Assembly: GCF_000247605.1 (NCBI RefSeq)
Contig: NC_016894.1
Coordinates: 3,771,732-3,835,731 of the forward strand
Reading direction: 5' to 3'
Length of the DNA: 64,000 bases
Source of the DNA: Acetobacterium woodii DSM 1030
Lineage (GTDB): Bacteria > Bacillota > Clostridia > Eubacteriales > Eubacteriaceae
The stretch's first letter is position 1, and the number at the start of each line of letters is the position of its first letter. Position numbers and translations under genes: made by a program. A model generated the notes under the pieces. The model ran no database searches. It was not told the origin of the DNA and worked only from the letters and a program-made list of their open reading frames with translations. This document shows positions 1 through 8,663 of the stretch, piece by piece.

Positions 1-2424
1 ATCTTTTGCTTTTACTTCAGCCGATTTAGCTGCTTCGGCCCGATTCCTGGCCGCCCTTTCTAATCGCGTATTTTCATTAATCTGATTTTCCAAACGTTGT
101 TCATTCTTCTTATGCTCGTTAACCTGAGCTTCATATCTTTCCTTTGTCTGGAGATCTGCCGCTTTATCAGCCTTAGCCTTAGCTTCATTGACGAGCTCAG
201 CTTCCTGTTTCAGCTGTTCTTTACATTTATTTCGAGCCTGTGCCCGTTGATTTGCTTCTATATTCGACTGCCTTGCCAACTCTCTGTTGCTTGCAGCTTG
301 TTTTTTATATAAATTTTTGCTGTTTTCATGCTTTGCCAATTCTGTCCCAGCTGTTTTTTGTTTGCTGACACTCGTTTTTAAATCGCCATGGGCTTTCCCC
401 AGTTTTTGCTTAAAAGCATCCGTTTTGCCATTGACTTTTTTACTTAAAAAATTATTCTTGAGATTATTTCCCATTTCCTCACTGGCGCCCCCCCAAGTTT
501 TCTTTAGAGTTGTTCCTAGATTGTCTCCTGATTTTAACGCGGCATTGCCAGCCTCAACGCCTTTCACCGCTGAGCCGAATCCCCACCCCCACATTTCATC
601 CTTAACTGCGATGGTTGCAACTTTAACCATTGCCCCCCAGTAGGAATCTCCACCGACAGCCACATAGTCATTCACCCCATATAAACCCTTACTAACAATA
701 AAAGCACCTTCCACGGCCACCGCGGCCGGCAATGCCACAGTGGCTGCCGCAGCAATAACAGCTGACTGCAGCACACCAACCCAAAAGCCATCGCCTCGGC
801 CGATCTCTTCGCCCGTTAATTTTGCCATATCAACAAGACTCTGCCCAAAAGTGTAATCTTCGGGTAATTCACCCTGACCAATGGTTTTTCCGGAAAGGGC
901 ATTGGCATACATTTTTGCTGCCTGCTTTAATTTAAGATCGCCTTCGCCATTATAGAATTTATGTTGCATCTTAACAATGGACTCGATGCGTTTATACATT
1001 GCCTCTTTTGCAAACTCATCATCCAACCCTTCGGCCGCCTTGTACATTTTGTCTTTGAGATTATCCAGTTTTTTTAGTTGCTCATTAAGTTCTTTTCGCG
1101 CGGTTTCTTCTTGTCGCTGTTTTTCCTGATATTCTTTCTCCAACTGAGCATTACGCTCACGCCAATCATCCAGTCCAGCTGCGGATTTTTCCGCTTCCTT
1201 GAACTGATCCATACTAAACGGCCTTTTTGAATTAAGCTCAAACGACTCACCCGTTACCGGATCGTATTTGACCCGATACTCCGTTCCGGTCACCGGATCG
1301 ACCATTATCTTTGCATCGCTGGGATCTAAACTGTTAATGTATTTTTGTAAACGGGTTTCATAATCATCACTTTCGCTGGCTGTATCCCATCCATCCTCAG
1401 TTCTCTTACCGGGAATCAGTTGAAACGGTTGAAATCCTCCGGACATTGATGAAACGATCGCACCAATTAATGAACCGATCATAATCGCAATAGCCGGCGG
1501 AAAAGATCGTATAATGACTTCCCAGGCACCTTGACCATTAATATAATCGATGAAGGTTCCACCAATTTCTTTACGTCCGCCATCGTCAGCTAACACTGTG
1601 AAAATATCCAGTTGATGCATCATGAACCAACTACCCATAAAAGCAAGAATAAAAACCATCTGTTTGGGAACCGGTTTATTCGAAAAATATAAAACCAAAC
1701 CGATGATGAAAAAGACCAGCCAAACCGCATTAAAAATAATCTGAACAGCATCTAAATTGACAATTGATCGACTTATTCCCATGATAACCATTGCTATCCC
1801 ACAGGCTCCCACAATGATACCGATCTCGTGATCACCCATTCTCAGCCCCGGTTTTTTAAGTATGAATACCTTGACATCATTTACTGCCATTTGCAATAGT
1901 TGAATCAGAACACTGTCTCTTCCGGTCACAAACGCCACGACCGATGTCATCAGGAGCGAGCCTGCCACCAGCCCGGCAACTCCGGATAACAGATTCTCCA
2001 CTAAAAGTGTACCAGCTAATGCCAAACAAAGAATGGCCTTAAAACGCGTATTGCTGTTTTGAACTCCGGCTATGATTGCTGACGGTTGACTAAAAACAGC
2101 TCCAATAGTTTGTCCGAAATTTCCTCCCTTTCGCACAAAATTAATAATCAGAGGAATGATCGCTCCCGTAATTCCCCATAAAATAATAGAACTTAACATC
2201 TTCCCGGTTACCGGTATGAAGTTCTTACTCAGCCAGGTATCCGGATTAAATCCATCATTGACATAAGCCATCAACCAGAAGTTGAGCACCCATCCCAATA
2301 ATCCCATTATCAGTGTCATCGGTAAAGTTTTAAATAATTGTCTCGGCATTTTTCTTAAGATCATTCCAATCAATTGCATGGCAGTCTGAGGCTGTTCGCA
2401 CACTTGAGTTTGTTGATCAACCAT
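1..2424 (-). CDS. Large multi-TM membrane protein with coiled-coil tail (partial, runs off left edge)
   Basis: An uninterrupted minus-strand reading frame of 808 codons starts at ATG 2424 and is still open at base 1. The start follows an AGGAGG site and lies one base after the stop of the ABC ATPase gene, so translation is probably coupled. Residues about 35-330 hold roughly seven hydrophobic segments. They are followed by an acidic linker with two DPVTG motifs (about 377 and 388), a charged coiled coil (about 425-465), a small Ala-rich hydrophobic patch (about 555-590) and a long Lys/Glu/Gln/Ala-rich coiled coil from about 680 to the edge. I do not recognise the family. Context suggests a membrane partner of the upstream importer and propeller, but that is inference. 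Confidence 0.85.
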   Translation of the reverse strand, partial: MVDQQTQVCEQPQTAMQLIGMILRKMPRQLFKTLPMTLIMGLLGWVLNFWLMAYVNDGFNPDTWLSKNFIPVTGKMLSSIILWGITGAIIPLIINFVRKGGNFGQTIGAVFSQPSAIIAGVQNSNTRFKAILCLALAGTLLVENLLSGVAGLVAGSLLMTSVVAFVTGRDSVLIQLLQMAVNDVKVFILKKPGLRMGDHEIGIIVGACGIAMVIMGISRSIVNLDAVQIIFNAVWLVFFIIGLVLYFSNKPVPKQMVFILAFMGSWFMMHQLDIFTVLADDGGRKEIGGTFIDYINGQGAWEVIIRSFPPAIAIMIGSLIGAIVSSMSGGFQPFQLIPGKRTEDGWDTASESDDYETRLQKYINSLDPSDAKIMVDPVTGTEYRVKYDPVTGESFELNSKRPFSMDQFKEAEKSAAGLDDWRERNAQLEKEYQEKQRQEETARKELNEQLKKLDNLKDKMYKAAEGLDDEFAKEAMYKRIESIVKMQHKFYNGEGDLKLKQAAKMYANALSGKTIGQGELPEDYTFGQSLVDMAKLTGEEIGRGDGFWVGVLQSAVIAAAATVALPAAVAVEGAFIVSKGLYGVNDYVAVGGDSYWGAMVKVATIAVKDEMWGWGFGSAVKGVEAGNAALKSGDNLGTTLKKTWGGASEEMGNNLKNNFLSKKVNGKTDAFKQKLGKAHGDLKTSVSKQKTAGTELAKHENSKNLYKKQAASNRELARQSNIEANQRAQARNKCKEQLKQEAELVNEAKAKADKAADLQTKERYEAQVNEHKKNEQRLENQINENTRLERAARNRAEAAKSAEVKAKD

Positions 2425-2425
2425 T

Positions 2426-3526
2426 TTAGACCCTCCTTTTACCGTTTTTATAAAATATATGCATCACTTCCGGATCAAAACAAAATGAAATCGAACTTTC
2501 AGGTCTCAAATCACGTTCCATTTGCGTTTTGATGGTCACTGTCTGGTCACCGCTTTTAACATGCAGAATAGTTTTCGAACCCAGCCATTCACAAAATTCA
2601 ACAATCCCATCAATGCCTTGTCCGTCGCCGATGTTACATATCCTGATGTGCTCTGGCCGAACTCCCACAAACACCTCTTCGGATATGTTATTCTCCTCAT
2701 CTATGCCAGGTTGTTTTCTTGATGGCAGGTTAAACGTCTTGCCGAAAATCGTTATCTCATCGCGATTATTTTTTTTATCAAACCAACCATTTTCAAAAAT
2801 ATTCATGGGGTGATTGCCCATAAAACCAGCCACAAACAAATTAGCAGGTTCTTCATAGATTTCTCTCGCCGTTCCCACCTGTTCAACACGACCCTTATTC
2901 AACACCACAATGCGATCGCCCAGTATCATGGCCTCTTCCTGATCGTGGGTCACATAAATGCAGGTAGTATTAATCCGATTTCTAAGCGCCCTAAGTTCAA
3001 TACGCATCTGATCTCTCAGGCGGACATCCAGATTGGACAGGGGTTCATCCATCAACAAAATTCGGGGTTCTCTGGCGATCGCCCGAGCAATGGCTACCCG
3101 TTGACGTTGTCCCCCGGAAAGTTCACCTGGTTTTCGATTAAGATAGCTTTCAATCCCCAGCATCACTGCTGTTTCTTGAATCTTTTCAGATAATTCGCTT
3201 TTATTTCCTTTTCCTTCACAACATCCAAAGGCAATGTTCTGATAAACCGTCATCTGTCGATATAAGGCGTAATTTTGAAAAACCATCCCAATCCCCCGAT
3301 TCCGGGGAGACACTCCTGATGCGTCTTTGCCATCAATAAACAAACTTCCGGATGACATATCGGTTAACCCAGCAATAATGCGCAGTATTGTTGTTTTTCC
3401 CGATCCTGACGGACCTACCAAAACGATAAACTCCTTGTCCTGAATCGCAATCGTTACCGCATCAATCGCTGTTTTTTTACCTTTTGGGTAACATTTAGTA
3501 ATATTTTCCAATTCAATATTACTCAT
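2426..3526 (-). CDS. ABC transporter ATP-binding protein, Fe3+/polyamine (FbpC/PotA) type
   Basis: The 366-residue protein energises the permease encoded two genes upstream. Walker A GPSGSGKT is at 38-45, the Q-loop at about 84, the signature LSGGQRQR at 136-143, Walker B ILLMDEP at 156-162 and the switch histidine in THDQEEA near 195. Residues about 240-366 form a TOBE-like C-terminal domain with VGVRPEHIRI, as in MalK/PotA/FbpC importers. The start is one base after the stop of the propeller gene, and its own stop is one base before the next ATG. The subfamily call rests on the neighbouring permease and binding protein; the substrate (ferric iron, another metal or an organic ion) cannot be settled from sequence. 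Confidence 0.93.
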   Translation of the reverse strand: MSNIELENITKCYPKGKKTAIDAVTIAIQDKEFIVLVGPSGSGKTTILRIIAGLTDMSSGSLFIDGKDASGVSPRNRGIGMVFQNYALYRQMTVYQNIAFGCCEGKGNKSELSEKIQETAVMLGIESYLNRKPGELSGGQRQRVAIARAIAREPRILLMDEPLSNLDVRLRDQMRIELRALRNRINTTCIYVTHDQEEAMILGDRIVVLNKGRVEQVGTAREIYEEPANLFVAGFMGNHPMNIFENGWFDKKNNRDEITIFGKTFNLPSRKQPGIDEENNISEEVFVGVRPEHIRICNIGDGQGIDGIVEFCEWLGSKTILHVKSGDQTVTIKTQMERDLRPESSISFCFDPEVMHIFYKNGKRRV

Positions 3527-3527
3527 T

Positions 3528-4550
3528 TTACACCGTCCCCTGATCTATTCGTGTCAACCCTTTTAAAGTCCCAATCCAGTAATTGCCATCTTTATCCTCG
3601 GTAATTGATTTCACCTCATTTTGCGACAACCCGGTTTTATCTGAAAGATTTATTACTGTTTCATTATCCATAAGTGTCAGACCATCGTATTCTGAACCAA
3701 CCCAAAGACGTCCTTGCTTGTCTTCATAAAGGAAGCGTACCTTTTCCCCGGCCAATCCACTTGCTTTTGTCAGCCTGGAACAGGGTGTCCATTTGTCATT
3801 TTCACATCTAAAGACCGTTGCTCCACCGTATTTATATAGACCGCCACCGACAACCACGGTCTTATCCTGACGATTAATAATGGTCGTAATATTGGCGTGT
3901 AATAAGGCATCCCCGGTGGTGAAATATTGCCAAATACCATCGGTTAAAACGCTGATCCCGCCTCTTGGTGCCACGTACGAGCCAAACCACATGCCATTTC
4001 TTTGATCCTGATGAATCACGTTGACATTATCTACCAGCAATCCATTTTCACTGTTATATAAGGTATTAATCACAATTCCATTGTCTATTTCACTCACCGT
4101 AATTTCCACCGCTCCACCCCAGGTGCCAAGCCAAAAATGGCCATCTTCCAAAGGATAAACGCATAAAATCCGGTTATCTGGTAGCCCCTCTGCCTCTGTA
4201 TAGATTAAGGTTTTCTCTTTTGTGATATGAACCAGTCCGTTATCAGTGCCTGCCCAAAGGCCGGTGTTATCTGTAGCTAAGGAGCGAACATAGCGGTAAT
4301 CCCCAATTTCTTTTGTTTCCAATGTCTTTGGATTCACTTTAAAGATTCCGGTAGCCCCACCGGCCCAAAGCGTATCGCCTTCATAAGCCATCGTGCAGAT
4401 ATCCTGATCGGGAAGCAAAACATGGAAGCCTTCCTTAGGTTTCTCTGCTTCCGCATTTTTAAACAATGCCGATACTGTCATCGTCAAGGTAATCCCGATG
4501 ATCAGTATCCCCAAGACTATCATCGCCATTCTAATCCATCCTTTATCCAT
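3528..4550 (-). CDS. Membrane-anchored seven-bladed beta-propeller (Reg_prop-type) protein
   Basis: After an N-terminal TM helix (about 8-28) the protein consists of seven repeats of about 40 residues with the Reg_prop look: TLWAGGATGIFKV, LWAGTDNGLVHI, FWLGTWGGAVEI, MWFGSYVAPRGGISVL, VVVGGGLYKYGGATVF, LWVGSEYDGLTLM and YWIGTLKGLTRI. That makes one complete seven-bladed propeller, probably facing outward. Such propellers are usually the sensory half of hybrid two-component kinases; here no kinase is attached and the gene sits inside an ABC importer operon. I chose ATG 4550 because GGTGG lies five bases upstream; a GTG at 4559 is possible. The gene overlaps the permease stop by eight bases. 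Confidence 0.85.
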   Translation of the reverse strand: MDKGWIRMAMIVLGILIIGITLTMTVSALFKNAEAEKPKEGFHVLLPDQDICTMAYEGDTLWAGGATGIFKVNPKTLETKEIGDYRYVRSLATDNTGLWAGTDNGLVHITKEKTLIYTEAEGLPDNRILCVYPLEDGHFWLGTWGGAVEITVSEIDNGIVINTLYNSENGLLVDNVNVIHQDQRNGMWFGSYVAPRGGISVLTDGIWQYFTTGDALLHANITTIINRQDKTVVVGGGLYKYGGATVFRCENDKWTPCSRLTKASGLAGEKVRFLYEDKQGRLWVGSEYDGLTLMDNETVINLSDKTGLSQNEVKSITEDKDGNYWIGTLKGLTRIDQGTV

Positions 4551-6102
4551 TTTTTCCACCGCCTAACAGCTTAAACAACACAATCAGCACTAACGAAATG
4601 ATAAAAACCATAAAGAGGCAAAGTACCGCCACCACATCAGAAGACCCATAATGGAGATAATTGTATATTTTAATCGTAAGGGTCTGATACCCCGGAGGCA
4701 TAATCAATAGTGTCACCCCAAATTCCCCCATTGATAAGGCAAAGACGATCAGCATCGCCGCTAACCATTTTCTTCCGCTGAGCTGTGCGATACAGATAAT
4801 CGACTTAACTAAACCAGGCCAATGAACCTGGATATTATCCAGAAGACTTCGATCCAATGAGGCCATCGCGACCGAAAAAATAATGGCCTCAATAAAGGTA
4901 TACTTTGCTACCAGGGCCACTACCGGCATCAATGAACTCCGATAGACGATACTCAATAGTGGTGTGTTCCACATTCGAATCAAGGATAACCCCAGTACCG
5001 GACCGGGAATCATAAAAGGCACTGCCGCCAGTCCGAGTACCCAATATCCCGCCTTAGAGCGATAAAAAAGCCCAGCGAAAAGCATCGCCGGTATAGAACT
5101 GACCCCCGCTGCCAATACACTTACCAGCATTCCATAAAATATTTCTGCAAAGGAATCGGAAAGAACACCCCAAATATCCGTGCATTCGGACGCTGCATAA
5201 ATAAGATTACCTAGCGGAACCAGAATAAATAACCCCGTGATCATTAGCCCGACAATAGCCAGCAAGATCATCAACTTTGACTCTCTAAACGGATTAAAGC
5301 CAACCGTCATCCCCAGAGAAAAATCACTTTTCAAAATATATCGACTAAATACTGCCAGAACTGCCAAACAAACAGCCAGCAATGGCAACCCGTTATAAAA
5401 CACCTCATAAACAGTCATTCCCGCTGAAAACTGAGAGAAAAGTTCCAATGCATAACTGTTCACGCCAAAAACTGAAGTGATGCCATAATCGTTGATGTTC
5501 ACTAGAAAAACAAAAAGCGATCCCACTACCAGGGCCGGCTGCAAGTATGGCATATAAATTTTCAAAAACGCTTTTTGTCCCGGGCCATCCAGTCTTACCA
5601 TATCCTGAATTTCAGGTGGAATACTTAATAAAGATACCAGGGTAAGTCCTGCGCTCACCGGGAGCGAAGCAAAAGCCATCGTTAAAATAACCGCAAAAAC
5701 GCCTTTAAAATTAAATACCGTGCCCATCAAACCATTAATAACTTCAGCAATGGCATCGGCAAAAAATATCCACGATTGCACCTGAATAAAGGCTGGCATC
5801 AGGATTAATGTTAGTAAAATAATTGCTATTTTATCCGCAGATCCAGGACATGCAAACCATATCCCAATCGCAACCAATAGCCCCAAGAATGCACATAAAA
5901 CGGTTGCCCCAAGCGTGATCGCCAGACTGCTCACGAACAGACTGCTATTGAAGCTAAAAAAAAGCAACTCCTTTTGCTGTAATAGCGCATTCCCGAAGCC
6001 TATTGCTAGATAAATAACTGGGGCAATTGTCCCCAGTAATAAAATAACTACAGCCACTACCCTAAGACCTTTTCTCACACCCGGGATCTGCAAGTGTTTC
6101 AC
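4543..6102 (-). CDS. ABC transporter permease, fused FbpB/ThiP type
   Basis: The 519-residue integral membrane protein has about 12 hydrophobic helices in two similar halves, as in FbpB-type permeases where two domains are fused. The first half carries an EAA-type coupling loop, DGPGQKAFLKIYMPYLQPAL, at about residues 173-192. The second half has a weaker one near LLDNIQVHWPGLVKSI. It forms the channel of the importer with the adjacent ATPase and lipoprotein. The start is three bases after the binding-protein stop, and the 3' end overlaps the propeller gene. The substrate is inferred to be Fe3+ or a similar small ion. Confidence 0.92.
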   Translation of the reverse strand: MKHLQIPGVRKGLRVVAVVILLLGTIAPVIYLAIGFGNALLQQKELLFFSFNSSLFVSSLAITLGATVLCAFLGLLVAIGIWFACPGSADKIAIILLTLILMPAFIQVQSWIFFADAIAEVINGLMGTVFNFKGVFAVILTMAFASLPVSAGLTLVSLLSIPPEIQDMVRLDGPGQKAFLKIYMPYLQPALVVGSLFVFLVNINDYGITSVFGVNSYALELFSQFSAGMTVYEVFYNGLPLLAVCLAVLAVFSRYILKSDFSLGMTVGFNPFRESKLMILLAIVGLMITGLFILVPLGNLIYAASECTDIWGVLSDSFAEIFYGMLVSVLAAGVSSIPAMLFAGLFYRSKAGYWVLGLAAVPFMIPGPVLGLSLIRMWNTPLLSIVYRSSLMPVVALVAKYTFIEAIIFSVAMASLDRSLLDNIQVHWPGLVKSIICIAQLSGRKWLAAMLIVFALSMGEFGVTLLIMPPGYQTLTIKIYNYLHYGSSDVVAVLCLFMVFIISLVLIVLFKLLGGGKNG

Positions 6103-6105
6103 CTC

Positions 6106-7143
6106 TTAACGCACAAAAATATCAGTCATATCAGCTGTTGCCTTTGCCAGCATATCATAAGCCTTATTAAAATCAACTTCCATCATTTTTATATCAGAAC
6201 TATTAATCTCAGTTACAGGGGTAACCTCTTGATGAACCGGAACCTGAATCCATCCATCATCCACCAGTAATTGTTCGGTTGAAGCCGACAGCAGATATTC
6301 CATAAGCACCGTTGCATTATCACCATTAGGTCCGTTTTTAACCCGGGCTACGGTATTTGGAATCACCATAGTACCGCTGTCATTTTCCCCCTGATCCAAA
6401 AACATGATTCCCAAATCAGGATTTGCCTTCATTTCCGATAAGGCGTCATCCGTATCCGTCAGGCCATCGGACAGTTTTTTCTGGCTGACAAAATCTTTTA
6501 CCACACTGTTTCCATCCACTACCTGAATGTCAGCATCTTTTAGGGCCTGATAATAAGCCTTCGCTTTTTCTTCACCCCAATAGGCATAAAGAACAGCGGT
6601 CTGGGTATTAGTCGTCCCAAAAACGGGATAGGCCATCCCAGTCTCCTTGACCATCGCCGAAGCTGGAATTTCAGCCATGGTCTGAGGACAATCCGCTGCC
6701 GAAACCAGTGTTTTATTATAAATCAAGACCCGGGCCCGTCCGCCAAAGGCAAACCAGCAATTTTGTGAATCCACAAAGGTCGATGGCAACCCCATTGCTT
6801 CTTTAATAACCACCGGTTCAAAAACCCCTTTTTCCTTTAAATCAATGGTCTTAAGAATTTCACCATTCCAAAAAACATCGGCTTGCGGCGCATCTATTTC
6901 CTGAACAAGACGGTTACTAAGGCCCACGGTTTTATTGGCTTCGATATCGTAAACCGCTTTAACCTGAATGCCGTATTGATCTTCAAAATTTTCAAATATT
7001 TTTTCGGAATAAACCTGATCCACCGAGGTATATACGACTACCTCACCTTTGCTTTGCCATCGCTGACTGCTACACCCCGCCAAAACTGCGATGGTCGCAA
7101 CTATCACCATTATCAAGCATGACAGTCTCATTTTTTTATTCAT
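6106..7143 (-). CDS. Extracellular solute-binding lipoprotein of Fe3+ ABC importer (FbpA/FutA type)
   Basis: A lipoprotein signal peptide ends in the lipobox VLAGCSS, followed by GEVVVYTSVDQVYSEKIFE, the typical opening of family-1 ferric-binding proteins, and a body with DVFWNGE and PVFGTTNTQTA segments. The start chosen is ATG 7143 with AAGGGG upstream; an in-frame longer version from 7227 would put 28 unrelated residues before the signal peptide. It is the first gene of the importer operon (three bases to the permease) and follows a sigma-A-like promoter at 7212-7240. It captures the substrate outside the membrane. Confidence 0.9.
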   Translation of the reverse strand: MNKKMRLSCLIMVIVATIAVLAGCSSQRWQSKGEVVVYTSVDQVYSEKIFENFEDQYGIQVKAVYDIEANKTVGLSNRLVQEIDAPQADVFWNGEILKTIDLKEKGVFEPVVIKEAMGLPSTFVDSQNCWFAFGGRARVLIYNKTLVSAADCPQTMAEIPASAMVKETGMAYPVFGTTNTQTAVLYAYWGEEKAKAYYQALKDADIQVVDGNSVVKDFVSQKKLSDGLTDTDDALSEMKANPDLGIMFLDQGENDSGTMVIPNTVARVKNGPNGDNATVLMEYLLSASTEQLLVDDGWIQVPVHQEVTPVTEINSSDIKMMEVDFNKAYDMLAKATADMTDIFVR

Positions 7144-7211
7144 TTTTAAAAACGCCCCTTCGTATTTATCCACGCCCAAAATATGTCTTTTGAATATCCA
7201 AGCTCGTCCCT

Positions 7212-7240
7212 CTATAAGTTTTAGCAAACGTTTACATCAA
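7212..7240 (-). promoter_or_regulatory. Probable sigma-A promoter of the importer operon, overlapping a cre-like site
   Basis: On the minus strand TTGATG (7235-7240) and TTATAG (7212-7217) are separated by 17 bases, about 70 bases before the lipoprotein start. The spacer contains TGTAAACGTTTGCT, which fits 12 of 14 positions of the CcpA cre consensus. Promoter strength is moderate by eye; the catabolite-control reading is inference. Confidence 0.45.
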
Positions 7241-7282
7241 GTCGAATTAATTCGTTCCGCATTGATCATAAATCTGGGATTA

Positions 7283-7726
7283 TTAATAATAATATGCACT
7301 GCCCATCATCGCTGCCATCATTGCTCCAATGATACTGCTAAAAATGATTCCGATAACAAACGCAATAACCATCATGATCAGATATGCCCGGGCAAAATTC
7401 TTTTTGTTGGGGCCGGTTTCACTGCTAAATCCCCAGATAAAAAGCATCACAATCCCCACAATGGGAATAGCCATAATCAAAAACATAATGATATATTGAC
7501 CCATACTGATCAGATCCACATCATTGCCAACCTTTCCCGGCGAGGCAGGATTAGATGACCGTTCGACTTTCTCAACCGGTGGCAGTTCCACTCGTCTGGC
7601 CGGCTGATAATTTTGTCCACTGTCTGTTGACTGCTCCTTACTCGCTGATGCCGTTTGCTTTGCTCCGCAGTGCGTACAGAAAACGGCATCATCCGGAATT
7701 TTTTCACCACAATTTCCACAAAACAT
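7283..7726 (-). CDS. Zinc-ribbon membrane protein
   Basis: The start ATG 7726 follows AAGGAGG by about eight bases; an upstream in-frame start would add 20 residues before the conserved zinc ribbon. Residues 1-25 form a double-CxxC ribbon (CGNCGEKIPDDAVFCTHCG), then a Ser/Gln/Pro-rich linker, then two hydrophobic segments (about 75-95 and 110-140) ending in YYY. Length 147. Proteins of this layout are widespread in Clostridia and mostly uncharacterised. It lies 140 bases upstream of the importer operon in the same direction and may be a separate unit. Confidence 0.8.
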   Translation of the reverse strand: MFCGNCGEKIPDDAVFCTHCGAKQTASASKEQSTDSGQNYQPARRVELPPVEKVERSSNPASPGKVGNDVDLISMGQYIIMFLIMAIPIVGIVMLFIWGFSSETGPNKKNFARAYLIMMVIAFVIGIIFSSIIGAMMAAMMGSAYYY

Positions 7727-7824
7727 CGTATTTCCTCCTTGCTTTTTATAGTGAACCCTGATTAGAATCCCAAAACGACTTAACAAAAATCACCTAAGCA
7801 ACAATCTTAAAAAATCAGAAAAAC

Positions 7825-7992
7825 TTAAATCAGCTTAGTGGCAATTTCTAACATTAGGGTTTCAATTTCTTTTTTTCCCGCATCCGTTAATGAATACCTC
7901 ACCGTTTGACCATTTTTCCTTTTTTTATAATTGTTTTTAATTTACCCATTTCTCTCCAACTGAATCACTTTTTGTATAAGGAAGGTATCCAT
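7825..7992 (-). pseudogene. Remnant of a winged-helix (PadR/MarR-like) regulator
   Basis: A minus-strand frame from ATG 7992 reads MDTFLIQKVIQLERNG, hits one in-frame TAA, then continues in the same frame with IKNNYKKRKNGQTVRYSLTD and AGKKEIETLMLEIATKLI before a TAA at 7825. The pattern (recognition helix, basic wing, RYSLTDAGKKEIE) is typical of the C-terminal half of a winged-helix domain. The N-terminal half is absent and codon 17 is a stop, so the piece is almost certainly non-functional. The rest of 7727-8040 shows nothing else. Confidence 0.5.
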
Positions 7993-8040
7993 CAATAATT
8001 ACAAGATTCCTTGCCAAGCTCCTTCCAATTTTATTATTTA

Positions 8041-8092
8041 GGTAATTGCGAAAATGCCATGAGTTTTAGGCCCAGTTTCTCCCAAAACAATA
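8041..8092 (-). repeat. MITE-like element, truncated right end (copy E)
   Basis: The sequence from GGTAATTGCGAAAATGCC to about 8092 matches the right terminal third of the 167-bp element family seen at 31888, 35518, 49976 and 50302, in inverted orientation. The rest is missing. It abuts the stop codon of the DUF3793 gene at 8096-8098. Confidence 0.65.
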
Positions 8093-8095
8093 AAA

Positions 8096-8650
8096 TTATC
8101 CTACGGTTAAACGTAAAATCGATGACCCGGTCCGAAAGCGTTGACAATAAATTCGGGTACATTTATTATAGCGGTTAAACAATTCGTTTTTTTCTTCTGC
8201 ATTACAATATACTTTCCAGCAACCACACTGTTTTTCATTTTTTCCGGCATGTCTAATAAAACCCTCTACATCTTCAAAAGGATAACTTAAAAACAGTCCG
8301 ATTTCATGCGGAAAACTAGCCGAATTGCAAACCCGCGCAGATAAATAAGTCAAGCAGGCTTGTAGATCATTCGTTTGATAACCGATTTCTTTGAGAAAAG
8401 ATTGCACTCGAGGGCAAGAAAGGTCTTTGACTAATCGTTTTTGGCGATAAACGTAAATAAGCGCCCGTCGTTCATTTTGCTTTAATATTTTTAGCATGAC
8501 CCCACGTTTATTTAACAAATCGTTCCAATAGGATACTTGCTGTCTAAGTTCGCTATCGCCACGATATGGATAACTAAATAGATTTCCTGTTTTTAGCCCT
8601 GCCAGTGTTGGAGCACAATGTCGGATAATTTCGTTTTCGAGGACATTCAT
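8096..8650 (-). CDS. DUF3793 family protein
   Basis: The 184-residue protein starts at ATG 8650 (GAGGTAACAGGT upstream). The features that place it in DUF3793 are the opening HCAPTLAGLKTGNLFSY, the central LSCPRVQSFLKEIGY, HEIGLFLSYPFEDVEGFI and the closing CGCWKVYCNAEEKNELF. DUF3793 proteins occur in anaerobic Clostridia, often near flavodoxin or ferrous-iron transport genes, but no activity is established. It follows the DUF2325 gene by 13 bases and should share its promoter and operator. The Cys-Gly-Cys and other Cys residues suggest a metal or redox role, as inference only. Confidence 0.85.
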   Translation of the reverse strand: MNVLENEIIRHCAPTLAGLKTGNLFSYPYRGDSELRQQVSYWNDLLNKRGVMLKILKQNERRALIYVYRQKRLVKDLSCPRVQSFLKEIGYQTNDLQACLTYLSARVCNSASFPHEIGLFLSYPFEDVEGFIRHAGKNEKQCGCWKVYCNAEEKNELFNRYNKCTRIYCQRFRTGSSILRLTVG

Positions 8651-8663
8651 ACCTGTTACCTCA

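Noticed and set aside
97-643. Two plus-strand ORFs at the left edge
   Set aside because: They run opposite the long minus-strand frame 1-2424, are rich in Phe/Leu/Ser as expected of an antisense shadow, and have no domain features.
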